A stretch of 64,000 nt of DNA from positions 354,201 to 418,200 of the forward strand of contig NZ_JAGGQG010000006.1 of assembly GCF_018613415.1 (NCBI RefSeq). The letters are read 5' to 3'. The notes beneath the pieces were generated by a model. The model was not told the DNA's origin. It did not search any database and saw only the letters and a program-made list of their open reading frames with translations. Both the position numbers and the translations under genes were made by a program. The stretch is from Bacillus sp. ISL-18. GTDB taxonomy: Bacteria > Bacillota > Bacilli > Bacillales > Cytobacillaceae. Shown here piece by piece: positions 8,945 through 17,307 of the stretch (position 1 is its first letter; every line of letters begins with the position of its first letter).

Positions 8945-9014
8945 AGGAAATCAGGTATGTAAAATTTTCCATTAGGTATACTAACATGGAGAATATGATT
9001 AAAGGAGAACGTTC

Positions 9015-9263
9015 ATGTTAATTGAAGAGGGAAATAAGTTTCAAATTTCGCAAAATGCAAAAGGGTTTTTCAACTCTGCCGAAACCATGACGGTAAAAAG
9101 CAATAATGGCGTCACAATTCAATTTATTCTTGGTGACAGTAAAGGTCATGGTTCAATGCCAGTGGAGCATATGCAGTACTTATTGAAGAAATCAAACTTG
9201 ACGGTGATTCCTCATAAGAGATCTTTATTTAATCATGAGTTAAATGAAGAGCAAATAGGGTAA
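9015..9263 (+). CDS. Hypothetical 82-residue protein
   Basis: The gene has a strong ribosome binding site (AAAGGAG, ten bases before the ATG) and its own terminator, so it is likely real. The protein is soluble, of mixed composition, with no signal peptide, cysteines or repeats. I do not recognise the family and assign no function. Confidence 0.6.
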   Translation: MLIEEGNKFQISQNAKGFFNSAETMTVKSNNGVTIQFILGDSKGHGSMPVEHMQYLLKKSNLTVIPHKRSLFNHELNEEQIG

Positions 9264-9268
9264 ACATA

Positions 9269-9308
9269 AGGCATTGCTTCCTTTATAGAAGTAGTGCTTT
9301 TTATTTTT
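9269..9308 (+). terminator. terminator after the 82-residue gene
   Basis: GCATTGCTTC pairs with GAAGTAGTGC using two wobble pairs and is followed by TTTTTATTTTTG. Confidence 0.65.
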
Positions 9309-9359
9309 GATTTTAGTTTGGCCTATTGTATGATTGATAAAAAGGAGTGGATTTGCGAA

Positions 9360-10145
9360 ATGGAAACGAAAAACATAGCAGTAAACAATTCGACTATTTC
9401 CTACATAGATCAAGGGAAAGGGCAACCGATTATTCTGCTGCATGGATTTTGTGGGAGTTCTGCGTATTGGTCGGAAGTAGTGCCAGTTTTATCGGAATAT
9501 TATCGGGTGATTGCCCCCGATTTGCCCGGGCATGGAGATTCCAAAACCCATTTAGAGAACTATTCGATTGAAGATATTGCGGATATTCTCAAAGAATTTT
9601 TAGATAAATTGAATATAGGTCAGGCGGCGATGTTCGGTCACTCTTTAGGCGGTTATATTACACTTGCCTTTGCCGAGAAGTACAGCCAATCATTAAGCTG
9701 CTTCTCGCTCGTTCATTCGACTGCCTATCCAGATAGTGAAGAAGCCAAGAAGGGAAGAACAGCTAATATTGAAAAAGTTAACCATGAGGGCATTAAGACG
9801 CTTATTGATGGTTTAGTTCCAAAACTTTTCTCACCGGAACACCTTAATGAAGAGTATGTAGAAACAGCAAAACAGATTGGCTATCGTACACCTCCAGAAG
9901 GAGCTATTCATACATTAGGTGCGATGAGGGATAGACCGGATCGTAATAGTGTGCTTGAGTCAACATCTTTACCCGTGCTGTTAATTGCTGGGGAACAGGA
10001 TCAAATTATCCCATCTGAAAAAACGTTTTCAGTGAGTAAAGCAAACATTAAACAAACCATCATTAAAGATTCTGGTCATATGAGTATGTATGAGCATCCA
10101 AGAGAGCTTATTGCAGCTATTAAAGATTTTATGGATACTATCTAG
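9360..10145 (+). CDS. Alpha/beta hydrolase
   Basis: This 261-residue hydrolase has the HGF oxyanion segment (LLHGFCGSS), the nucleophile elbow GHSLGG, a catalytic acid in LLIAGEQDQIIP and a late histidine in DSGHMSMYEHP. It is close in pattern to cofactor-free haloperoxidase or esterase type enzymes; the substrate is unknown. The frame opens earlier (9294), but the ATG at 9360 is preceded by AAAGGAG and gives the expected N-terminus. It is a single gene ended by a hairpin. Confidence 0.85.
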   Translation: METKNIAVNNSTISYIDQGKGQPIILLHGFCGSSAYWSEVVPVLSEYYRVIAPDLPGHGDSKTHLENYSIEDIADILKEFLDKLNIGQAAMFGHSLGGYITLAFAEKYSQSLSCFSLVHSTAYPDSEEAKKGRTANIEKVNHEGIKTLIDGLVPKLFSPEHLNEEYVETAKQIGYRTPPEGAIHTLGAMRDRPDRNSVLESTSLPVLLIAGEQDQIIPSEKTFSVSKANIKQTIIKDSGHMSMYEHPRELIAAIKDFMDTI

Positions 10146-10151
10146 GAAGAA

Positions 10152-10184
10152 TAGGGAGGAACTTTATTGGGTTCCTCCTTTTAC
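10152..10184 (+). terminator. terminator between convergent hydrolase and regulator genes
   Basis: GGAGGAAC pairs with GTTCCTCC and is followed by TTTTACCTTT; it sits between two converging genes and may serve both. Confidence 0.7.
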
Positions 10185-10186
10185 CT

Positions 10187-10735
10187 TTAGAAAAAGTCAC
10201 TCATTTCGGTATCGGAATAAACGGCAATCAGCACGACGGCTTTTTCTGTACCGATATTTTTAACGGTATGAGGGACACTTGCATTCCAGCTAAACGAATC
10301 CCCTTTTTCTAAAACAAATGAATCTTCTCCTTGTTCAGCAAGTACCTTTCCTTCCAATACTAAATGACATTCGACCCCTTCATGGGCATGGGCGTCACCA
10401 ATCGAAGCTCCGGGTGGAAATTCAACACTTCTAAGCCATAAGCCTCCCTTAGAAGAAATATGCTCGATTTTCAGGGTATTCATAGTTGAATACGTTCTTT
10501 CCTCTTTTTTGACAACCTGCATATGTTCCTTTTTTTCTAACAGAAGGTATGGAAGAGGAACATCTAAATAAGATGCAATGGTTTGCAGTGTGTTAATGGA
10601 TGGGGAAGTGTTATTATTTTCAACATTACTGATAAATCCTTTGGAAAGACCTGTTCCTTCACACATCTGGGCAATCGTGATCTTCTTTCTATTTCGTATT
10701 GTTCGGATCTTTGCGCCAATATCCAAATTATCCAC
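10187..10735 (-). CDS. XRE-family regulator with C-terminal cupin domain
   Basis: The 182-residue protein has an N-terminal helix-turn-helix (about residues 8-62, with IAQMCEGTGLSKGFISNVE as recognition region) and a C-terminal cupin (about 105-175) with a HAHEGVECHLVLEG metal or ligand motif and a late PHTV histidine. Such regulators sense a small molecule through the cupin. It is divergent from the hydrolase-DoxX-dioxygenase operon across a 236-base region with several palindromes, so it probably controls that operon and itself. The effector is unknown. Confidence 0.85.
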   Translation of the reverse strand: MDNLDIGAKIRTIRNRKKITIAQMCEGTGLSKGFISNVENNNTSPSINTLQTIASYLDVPLPYLLLEKKEHMQVVKKEERTYSTMNTLKIEHISSKGGLWLRSVEFPPGASIGDAHAHEGVECHLVLEGKVLAEQGEDSFVLEKGDSFSWNASVPHTVKNIGTEKAVVLIAVYSDTEMSDFF

Positions 10736-10785
10736 CTCGGTAGTTTCCTAATATAGAATATATTTATATATTAGCAAAAAAACAA

Positions 10786-10864
10786 TTGACAATCTAGTTT
10801 GCTAGTTGTTATCCTATAGACAACAAAGGTTCATATTTAAAAACGCGCAAAAAATTTTTTGTGC
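10786..10864 (+). promoter_or_regulatory. promoter and palindromes of the hydrolase-DoxX-dioxygenase operon
   Basis: A -35 TTGACA (10786-10791) is followed after 18 bases by TATCCT (10810-10815). CTAG-TTTG-CTAG (10795-10806) lies in the spacer and GTTGT-N10-ACAAC (10805-10824) covers the -10. Further downstream, GCGCAAAAAATTTTTTGTGC (10845-10864) is an uninterrupted palindrome with one mismatched pair. These are good operator candidates for the divergent XRE-cupin regulator. Binding is inference. Confidence 0.6.
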
Positions 10865-10971
10865 TTGTGTTTACTTATATGAATCTTATTATTCTATTTG
10901 AATACGGTCTAGCATCTTTAAATGAGGTTAGACTAAAAATAATTAAATACTTTTAGAAAGGAATGTGAACG

Positions 10972-11616
10972 ATGACGGCACCAATGATCTATGAACTTCG
11001 CAAGCCTGCACAAATGGAGAGCGATAAAACCTATCCAGCACTTTTTCTCATGCATGGCATTGGCAGCAATGAACAAAATATGCTGCCATTAGTGGAAGGG
11101 TTAGAAAACCATTTTTTCATTTTCAGCATCCGCGGTCATTTACCACAGCCTCCTGGCTATGCCTTTTTTACAATCGAAGGGTATGGGAAACCACATCGGA
11201 AAGTGTTCGATGAGGGAGTGAAGAAACTAACCAGCTTTATTGACTATGCTTGCGGCCAATATCCAATTGACGAGCACCAATTATTCTTATTCGGCTTCAG
11301 TCAGGGTGCGATTCTGTCGATGACTTTAGGATTAACATTAGGCAACCGAATTAAGAGTATTGTGGCATTAAGCGGTTATATTCCTGCCTTTGTTAAGGAA
11401 GAGTACAACATCAAACCGGTCAACGATCTATCCATCTTTATTTCACACGGGGAGATGGACCAAGTGCTTCCTTTCGAATGGGGAGTAGCCAATGATGAGT
11501 ATTTCCGCAAATTAGGAGCAACGGTTACCTTTCGGACTTATCCAGTAGGACATACCGTATCAGTAGAGAATCATCAAGACTTTATAAAATGGATTTCAGA
11601 ACAACTAGAAAAATAA
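10972..11616 (+). CDS. Carboxylesterase/phospholipase family hydrolase (MhqD-like)
   Basis: This 214-residue alpha/beta hydrolase has the FLMHGIGSNEQNMLPL segment, the nucleophile motif GFSQGA, an acid in SHGEMDQVLP and a histidine in PVGHTV. This is the pattern of the short carboxylesterase family that includes B. subtilis MhqD, which belongs to a quinone and catechol stress regulon. Here it is first in an operon with DoxX and an extradiol dioxygenase, which supports an aromatic or quinone detoxification role. The start follows AGAAAGGAATG. Confidence 0.85.
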   Translation: MTAPMIYELRKPAQMESDKTYPALFLMHGIGSNEQNMLPLVEGLENHFFIFSIRGHLPQPPGYAFFTIEGYGKPHRKVFDEGVKKLTSFIDYACGQYPIDEHQLFLFGFSQGAILSMTLGLTLGNRIKSIVALSGYIPAFVKEEYNIKPVNDLSIFISHGEMDQVLPFEWGVANDEYFRKLGATVTFRTYPVGHTVSVENHQDFIKWISEQLEK

Positions 11617-11641
11617 TATTTTTAAGGAGAGGGCTAGAAAA

Positions 11642-12064
11642 ATGTTAAAAAGATTTGAAGCAAGTACATTAATTTTACGTGTTATTTTAGGAATTACGTT
11701 TTTTGTTCATGGAGTTGTTAAATTCCAAGGGGGAATAGAAAATATTGTGGGCTGGTTTGATGCAATCGGTTTACCAGGATTTTTAGCTTATATAGTCGCG
11801 ACAATTGAAGTTGCAGGGGGATTAGCATTAATTCTTGGAATAGGGAGTAAAGTCGTTTCAGCCTTGCTTGCCTTATTAATGATCGGTGCAACTTTAAAGG
11901 TAAAACTTGCTGTTGGCTTTTTGGGTAATGGTGAAATGGCTGGTTATGAATTGGATTTAGCGTTACTCGCGATGGCTGTGTTTATTGCTATTAACGGCAG
12001 TAAGATGTTTGCTCTTGATAAAGTTATTTTTAAGGAACAAAAGTCGGATACCACATCCTTTTAA
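11642..12064 (+). CDS. DoxX family membrane protein (MhqP-like)
   Basis: The 140-residue protein has four hydrophobic segments and the DoxX signature LRVILGITFFVHGVVKF near the N-terminus and a central GLALILGIGSK loop. DoxX proteins are membrane partners of oxidoreductases and are induced by quinone or thiol stress in Bacillus. It starts 25 bases after the hydrolase behind AAGGAGAGG and is followed by the dioxygenase, so it should be on the same transcript. Confidence 0.88.
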   Translation: MLKRFEASTLILRVILGITFFVHGVVKFQGGIENIVGWFDAIGLPGFLAYIVATIEVAGGLALILGIGSKVVSALLALLMIGATLKVKLAVGFLGNGEMAGYELDLALLAMAVFIAINGSKMFALDKVIFKEQKSDTTSF

Positions 12065-12093
12065 ACTATAATAGAAATAGGGGGTCTATAAAA

Positions 12094-12870
12094 ATGATGC
12101 CATCTTTATTTATTGCGCATGGTGCACCATTGTTAGCGATTGAAAATAATGAGTATACTCAATTTTTAAATGAGTTAGGTAAAAATATGCTGCGTCCAAA
12201 GGCAATTGTGTTATTTTCGGCCCATTGGGAGTCACTAGCCCAAAAGGTAAGTAAGGTTGAAACGTATGATACGATCTATGATTTTGGCGGATTTTCTCCT
12301 GAACTTTATCAGATTAAGTATCCAGCTCAGGGGGATCAACAGATTTCCAATGAAATCCAGAATTTATTTAAGGAAAATGGGATATCATTTGAGGTTGAAA
12401 CTGAACGCGGGTTGGATCATGGTGCATGGGTGGTGCTTCGTTTACTATATCCGAATGCCGATATTCCTGTGATTGCGATGTCAGTAAATCCTAACCTTTC
12501 ACCTGAAGAGCAATATAAGATTGGCAAGTCTTTAGCTGCTTTAAGGGAAAAAGATGTGTTAGTGATTGGAAGCGGGGGAACGGTTCATAACTTGAGAGCG
12601 GTAAAATGGGCCGATAATGAAATTGATCAGTGGGCACAGGAATTTGATGATTGGCTGGCTGTTCATTTAGCCAATTGGGATTTAGAGTCATTGTTTAAGT
12701 ATGAGTCAGCGGCTCCAAATGCACAATATGCGGTTCCTCCTTATGGAAAGGAACACTTTATCCCGCTTTTCTATGCGATGGGGGCGGCAGATAATGGGAA
12801 AAAGGCAAGCTTGCTGCATCGGAGTTATCGATATGGTAATTTAAGTCATAGTGTTTGGCAGTTTGATTGA
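12094..12870 (+). CDS. DODA-type extradiol ring-cleavage dioxygenase (LigB family)
   Basis: This 258-residue enzyme belongs to the class III extradiol dioxygenases of the 4,5-DOPA/YgiD type. The metal-binding histidines expected for the family appear in FIAHGAP (H9), FSAHWES (H44) and GLDHGAWV; GSGGTVHNLR is also conserved. It should open catechol-type rings with a bound divalent metal. It is the last gene of the hydrolase-DoxX operon, a set that fits ring cleavage followed by hydrolysis. The ATG codons at 12094 and 12097 are both possible starts behind a GGGGG tract. Confidence 0.88.
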   Translation: MMPSLFIAHGAPLLAIENNEYTQFLNELGKNMLRPKAIVLFSAHWESLAQKVSKVETYDTIYDFGGFSPELYQIKYPAQGDQQISNEIQNLFKENGISFEVETERGLDHGAWVVLRLLYPNADIPVIAMSVNPNLSPEEQYKIGKSLAALREKDVLVIGSGGTVHNLRAVKWADNEIDQWAQEFDDWLAVHLANWDLESLFKYESAAPNAQYAVPPYGKEHFIPLFYAMGAADNGKKASLLHRSYRYGNLSHSVWQFD

Positions 12871-12876
12871 TGAATA

Positions 12877-12912
12877 AAGATCCCCAACTCCTTTGTTGGG
12901 GATCTTTAATTT
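12877..12912 (+). terminator. terminator after the dioxygenase operon
   Basis: AAAGATCCCCAAC pairs with the perfect complement GTTGGGGATCTTT around a short loop; it also lies at the 3' end of the convergent small gene. Confidence 0.85.
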
Positions 12913-12916
12913 ACTC

Positions 12917-13270
12917 TTATTCCATAGGGTTGTGACCCATATAGAGTCCATTAATAAAAACGGCCATCTCAACAGATCCATTTTGGTTGTAATAAGGTAC
13001 ACCGATCATTAGAGCATCACCGTATGTATGATTAACGATTACTTCGATGTTATTAACGCCTTTCCAGTTGTACCTTTCATTTCTAATTAAAAGTTTAGAG
13101 TCCTTAAATTCTTGGCTGCTAATTAAATTAGCAATGATTTTATTCTTCTCTGCTCCTAATACTGGTGAAGTATCACATCCACAGTCTGCGGCTTTAGCCG
13201 TATTCCCAGATCCCGCAAACAATGATACTGCTACTACCAATCCACCAATTACAGTTAGTAATTTTTTCAT
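12917..13270 (-). CDS. Small secreted protein, function unknown
   Basis: The frame is open up to 13405, but the ATG at 13270 sits behind AAAGGAGGAAG and begins a clear signal peptide (MKKLLTVIGGLVVAVSLFAG, then AKAA as cleavage region), so I choose it. The mature part of about 90 residues starts with a CGC motif, then a charged helix and strands. It resembles the many short exported peptides of Bacillus without matching a family I can name. The two cysteines could form a disulfide or anchor a metal. Confidence 0.7.
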   Translation of the reverse strand: MKKLLTVIGGLVVAVSLFAGSGNTAKAADCGCDTSPVLGAEKNKIIANLISSQEFKDSKLLIRNERYNWKGVNNIEVIVNHTYGDALMIGVPYYNQNGSVEMAVFINGLYMGHNPME

Positions 13271-13499
13271 ATTCTTCCTCCTTTTATTATTCTCCTTTAA
13301 ATCTTTCGCTCTCTTTCGACAATCTCCTTCAAAAAACTTGGAAAAATACTCGACAAATGGCAGATTTTGTGACAAAAACATGTCATTACCAATAGTAGTT
13401 GACATATTTCTTTTTACCCAAAGAATGAGGTACTATATTTGATTGGAATTTTTACGAGTGCTATGCTTTTAGTAACAATGAGATGAGGGGACGATATTT

Positions 13500-13784
13500 T
13501 TGGTGAATGAACTAATCCTAAATGACACAGTTATTAAACTTGACCACTACCAAGAAGAGCAGATCAACCATTTATATAGAATAACGATTACCTTTAAAGT
13601 AACCAGTGCGGAGTATCATGATATCACCACCTTACTTTATAAAGGGACATTTGATGTGAAAATACCAGAAAGGCAACTAGCGTTTCGGGGAGCCATTCAA
13701 CAATATTCCACATCAGTCACAAACCTATATGAAAAAGACCAAGTTGGGGAATTTAAGCTTAGTTTAATGGAAACAAGCCATTAA
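13500..13784 (+). CDS. DUF3219 family protein (YkvR-like)
   Basis: This 94-residue soluble protein has the pattern of the DUF3219 family: an early NDTVIKLDHYQEE segment, TSAEYHDITTLLYKGTFDVK in the middle, ERQLAFRG and a YSTSVTNLYE segment. The family is probably a beta-sandwich of unknown function. The start is TTG at 13500 or GTG at 13503; AGGGGAC upstream fits either. It precedes the flavin oxidoreductase by 16 bases and is likely cotranscribed with it. Confidence 0.75.
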   Translation: MVNELILNDTVIKLDHYQEEQINHLYRITITFKVTSAEYHDITTLLYKGTFDVKIPERQLAFRGAIQQYSTSVTNLYEKDQVGEFKLSLMETSH

Positions 13785-13800
13785 GAGAGGAGCAGTTTTT

Positions 13801-14799
13801 GTGAGACTTAGCATTTTAGACCAAGCTCCAATTTCAGACAATCAAACAGCTCATGACGCACTAAATGAATCGATGAAATTAGCTCAAATGGGTGAAAAAT
13901 TTGGGTACAGCCGCTATTGGATTGCGGAACATCATGATTTGCCGGGGCTTGCGTGTTCTGCACCTGAAGTGATGTTAAGTTATATTGGCGCCAACACTTC
14001 TACCATTCGCATTGGTTCAGGAGCGGTTTTACTGCCGCATTATAAGCCATACAAAGTAGCTGAAGTATACAACATGCTCGCTACCTTATTTCCTGGCCGG
14101 GTTGATATCGGGATTGGCCGGGCGCCTGGCGGGTCTGCGGAGGCTTCTAATGCTTTATCCGATAACTTTTTACAACAGGTTTGGAACATGCCGAAGTCAG
14201 TCGAGGAGCTGCTCCACTTTTTAGAAAATGACTTTCCTTCCGATCATGAATTTAAAAATCTTTCGGCTTCCCCTGTACCGTCCGTTCCGCCTGTACCATG
14301 GCTGCTTGGCACAAGTAAGAAAAGCGCCTTACTTGCAGCTGAAAATGGCATGAACTATGCCTTTGGACAGTTTATGAGTGAGAATAATGGACCAGAGATT
14401 GTTCGACAATATATCGATTCTTTTCAACCAAGGAAACAGGGGCAGAGGCCTAAAGTGATTGTAACCGTGAATGCGGTATGTGCGGAAACAGATGAAAAGG
14501 CAGAAGAAATTGCCTTAAGTGCTATAGTATGGTCCTTACAAAAAGGCAGAGGAAAGGGGAATGAGGTTCCTTCAATAGCAGAAGCAAAGCAATATCCTTT
14601 AGATGAAAAAGACAAGCAAACTATAGAAAAAATCAAGCAAAATCTGATTATCGGCAACCCCAAAAAGGTAATAAAAAAGCTTAATGAGCGAGCCGCATTA
14701 TTTCATGCAGATGAAATCATGCTGGTAACGATTACCCATTCACCAGAAGATCGAGTGAAGTCCTATCAATTAATTGCCGAAGAAGTTTTTCAAGTCTAA
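13801..14799 (+). CDS. LLM-class flavin-dependent oxidoreductase
   Basis: This 332-residue protein is a bacterial luciferase-like monooxygenase: LSILDQAPIS at the N-terminus, RYWIAEHHDLPGLA, IRIGSGAVLLPHYKPYKVAE and GRVDIGIGRAPG in order are the group signature shared with MsnO8-type enzymes. It would use reduced FMN to oxidise an unknown substrate. The start is GTG behind GAGAGGAGC. It follows the DUF3219 gene closely. Confidence 0.9.
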   Translation: MRLSILDQAPISDNQTAHDALNESMKLAQMGEKFGYSRYWIAEHHDLPGLACSAPEVMLSYIGANTSTIRIGSGAVLLPHYKPYKVAEVYNMLATLFPGRVDIGIGRAPGGSAEASNALSDNFLQQVWNMPKSVEELLHFLENDFPSDHEFKNLSASPVPSVPPVPWLLGTSKKSALLAAENGMNYAFGQFMSENNGPEIVRQYIDSFQPRKQGQRPKVIVTVNAVCAETDEKAEEIALSAIVWSLQKGRGKGNEVPSIAEAKQYPLDEKDKQTIEKIKQNLIIGNPKKVIKKLNERAALFHADEIMLVTITHSPEDRVKSYQLIAEEVFQV

Positions 14800-14802
14800 A
14801 AA

Positions 14803-14838
14803 AGGCTGTACGCTCATATCGAGTGTACAGCCTTCATT
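14803..14838 (+). terminator. bidirectional terminator
   Basis: AGGCTGTACGCTC pairs with GAGTGTACAGCCT; A-rich on the left and T-rich on the right, placed between two convergent genes. Confidence 0.85.
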
Positions 14839-16005
14839 TTATTGAGCATTAACAACTGTATAGTATTTAACCGGAGAATTGCTCGATTTGTCGATCGTGT
14901 CAGAAATAGAACTAGTTAAACTATTAGAGCCCTTTGCATCAAGTCCGAGCTCCCAAATCATCATTCCGCCGAACCCATGATCTAGTGCTAGTTTAGTTTT
15001 CTTTTTCATGGTTGCGGCACCATTATAATAGTAAGTAGTACCATTCATATTAACAGTGTCACTATTGGCATTGGCAGGATTTTGATCAATAATGGCTCCG
15101 TAGGATACCTGTTTAATTTTAGGATCCTTAGGCTGAGCATAAAAGGGAACACCAAGCACTAATTTTTCTTTTGAAATATTTTGACCATCAAACAATTGGC
15201 TCCAATAGTTGACGATTTTCTCTGTAAATGGATATGGTGATAAATTAGCCGCATGATAACCGTCGTCCCATTGTCCGTCATAGGCCATGATATTCACATG
15301 GTCAACAGCTTTAAACATTGATGGCTCATACTGTACAAAGCCAATTTCTGTTAAGGTAACGGCATGAATTTTTGAATAAACAGCGACTGAAAGCTCCTTC
15401 TTTTTTGGATGAAGCTGTGCGCTTAATTGCTTCGCAAAAGCAGCAAGATTTTCGGCATCCGCTTTTGAGTGGGGATGTTCAAAGTCAATATCAATGCCAT
15501 CGAGATTCTCTCGGTCTGCTAAACTAGTAAGTTCATTGACTAGCTTTGTCCGGGATACGGGATTCGAAATAGCCGCTTTAAAGTATGGATATGTTTCCCC
15601 GCCATTGATATGAAACCAGCCGCCAACAGCCAAGATTACTTTCGTATTGTATTTCTTTGCATTTGCAACCGTGGTACGCAGGTTTTTTAATGCGGAATCA
15701 CCATTCAGTAAAATGCCGCCATCCTTTGTCGGATGGGCAAAAGAGAAGATAACATGTGTTAGTTGACTGTAGTCCACTTGGTTAGGATCCCGAAAATCTT
15801 GTATATAACCGATCAGTACTTTTGAATGTGTTTTTTCAACTTTAGGTAATTCTTTTGTCTGTGGTTTAAGTGCCGATTGAGGTGCATTCTTGATAACTAT
15901 TTGTTTCTCCTGTTGCTTGTTCGATGAGAATTGCACCCCTGTATAGATTCCTCCAAGGAAGGTAAGAACAATTACCAATACAAGGAGGAGTTTACCTTTT
16001 TTCAT
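14839..16005 (-). CDS. Signal-anchored glycoside hydrolase family 18 protein
   Basis: This 388-residue protein starts with an N-terminal hydrophobic segment (residues 5-23) that acts as a signal peptide or anchor, a polar linker to about residue 60, and then a GH18 TIM barrel. The catalytic motif DGIDIDFE has the acid/base glutamate at E176; NIMAYDGQWDDGY and the late GGMMIWELG strand are also typical. It should cleave a beta-1,4-GlcNAc polymer such as chitin or a peptidoglycan-related glycan at the cell surface. No LysM or chitin-binding module is present. It is a single gene. Confidence 0.9.
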   Translation of the reverse strand: MKKGKLLLVLVIVLTFLGGIYTGVQFSSNKQQEKQIVIKNAPQSALKPQTKELPKVEKTHSKVLIGYIQDFRDPNQVDYSQLTHVIFSFAHPTKDGGILLNGDSALKNLRTTVANAKKYNTKVILAVGGWFHINGGETYPYFKAAISNPVSRTKLVNELTSLADRENLDGIDIDFEHPHSKADAENLAAFAKQLSAQLHPKKKELSVAVYSKIHAVTLTEIGFVQYEPSMFKAVDHVNIMAYDGQWDDGYHAANLSPYPFTEKIVNYWSQLFDGQNISKEKLVLGVPFYAQPKDPKIKQVSYGAIIDQNPANANSDTVNMNGTTYYYNGAATMKKKTKLALDHGFGGMMIWELGLDAKGSNSLTSSISDTIDKSSNSPVKYYTVVNAQ

Positions 16006-16198
16006 AAGAATGCTTCCTCCTTCGTTTTACTATAAAATTGTATCAGAATATAGGGACAAGAATGGTTGGTAATATCCACCTTTCCAACCGTCATTACTTA
16101 CCTAGGTAAATAGAATTGAAAGTTTATTTTATTTCTGATATAATCATAAGGTTAATGTTGTAAATATAATTATTTTTAAAGGTTTAAGGTGGTTAATC

Positions 16199-17149
16199 AT
16201 GAATCAAGAATATAGAGTACTACTTTATTATAAATATGTACCGATTGAGAATCCTGAGGAATGCGCCAATGAGCACCGTCAATTTTGTAACGACTTAGGC
16301 TTAAAAGGCCGGATTATTATTGCCGCTGAAGGAATCAATGGTACGGTGTCAGGCACCATTGAACAAACAGATGCATATATGAAATACATGGACGAGCATC
16401 CCTTGTTTAACGGAACTTGGTTCAAAGTGGATGAAGCATCAGAACATGCTTTCAAAAAAATGAAGGTTCGTTACCGCTCAGAGCTTGTTACTTTGCGTTT
16501 GGAAGATGATATTGACCCGAATCGAGTAACTGGTAAGCATTTGAAACCAGTAGAATTCTTCGAGGCCATGCAAAGAGAAGATACAGTTGTCATCGATGCC
16601 CGTAATGATTACGAGTATGATCTTGGCCATTTCAGAGGAGCAGTTCGTCCGGATATTCTAAACTTCCGCGATCTCCCAGAGTGGATTAGAGAGAATAAAC
16701 AAGAATTTGAAGGCAAAAAAATTCTTACGTATTGTACAGGCGGGATTCGCTGTGAAAAATTCTCAGGCTGGCTTCTTAAAGAAGGATTCGAAGATGTATC
16801 ACAGCTTGAAGGCGGAATTGTCACTTACGGAAAAGACCCAGAAGTTCAAGGGGACCTATGGGATGGACAGCTTTACGTGTTCGATGAGCGGATTAGCGTT
16901 CCAGTGAACCACAAAGAGCATGTCGTTGTCGGCAAGGATTACTTTTCTGGCGAACCTTGCGAACGTTACGTAAACTGCGCAAACCCTGAATGTAATAAAA
17001 AAATTCTTTGCTCAGAAGAAAACGAACATAAGCACTTACGAAGCTGTTCTCATGAATGCCGTGTTCACCCAAGAAACCGCTATGTTGCTGAACATGGTTT
17101 AAGTGAAGAAGAAGTAAATGAACGACTTATGCTGTTAAGTCTTAACTAA
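16199..17149 (+). CDS. trhO: tRNA uridine(34) hydroxylase, rhodanese family
   Basis: The 316-residue protein has the N-terminal acylphosphatase-like domain ([14 protein letters not shown]), the central rhodanese domain with the active-site loop [13 protein letters not shown] (C179, with C185 nearby), and a C-terminal cysteine-rich tail ([17 protein letters not shown]). This arrangement is that of TrhO/YceA, which makes 5-hydroxyuridine at position 34 of tRNAs with oxygen. The ATG follows AAGGTGG. It stands alone between terminators. Confidence 0.93.
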   Translation: MNQEYRVLLYYKYVPIENPEECANEHRQFCNDLGLKGRIIIAAEGINGTVSGTIEQTDAYMKYMDEHPLFNGTWFKVDEASEHAFKKMKVRYRSELVTLRLEDDIDPNRVTGKHLKPVEFFEAMQREDTVVIDARNDYEYDLGHFRGAVRPDILNFRDLPEWIRENKQEFEGKKILTYCTGGIRCEKFSGWLLKEGFEDVSQLEGGIVTYGKDPEVQGDLWDGQLYVFDERISVPVNHKEHVVVGKDYFSGEPCERYVNCANPECNKKILCSEENEHKHLRSCSHECRVHPRNRYVAEHGLSEEEVNERLMLLSLN

Positions 17150-17158
17150 TAACAAGGG

Positions 17159-17188
17159 AAGCAGGTCATTGTCATGGCCTGCTTTTGC
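17159..17188 (+). terminator. terminator after trhO
   Basis: AGCAGG pairs with CCTGCT and runs into TTTTGC; an inner CATTGTCATG loop is partly self-complementary. Confidence 0.65.
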
Positions 17189-17307
17189 TATATGGAACTG
17201 AACCGAATTTAACATAAAAAAGGATAATCGTTGATACATATGGAATATACTTGTGAAGTCTTTTGTAGTTAAAAAATATAACTGATTATCTTGAAGGGAG
17301 TTTACCC

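Noticed and set aside
13271..13405. N-terminal extension of the small secreted protein
   Set aside because: It would place 45 charged residues before the signal peptide, and the strong ribosome binding site lies before the ATG at 13270.
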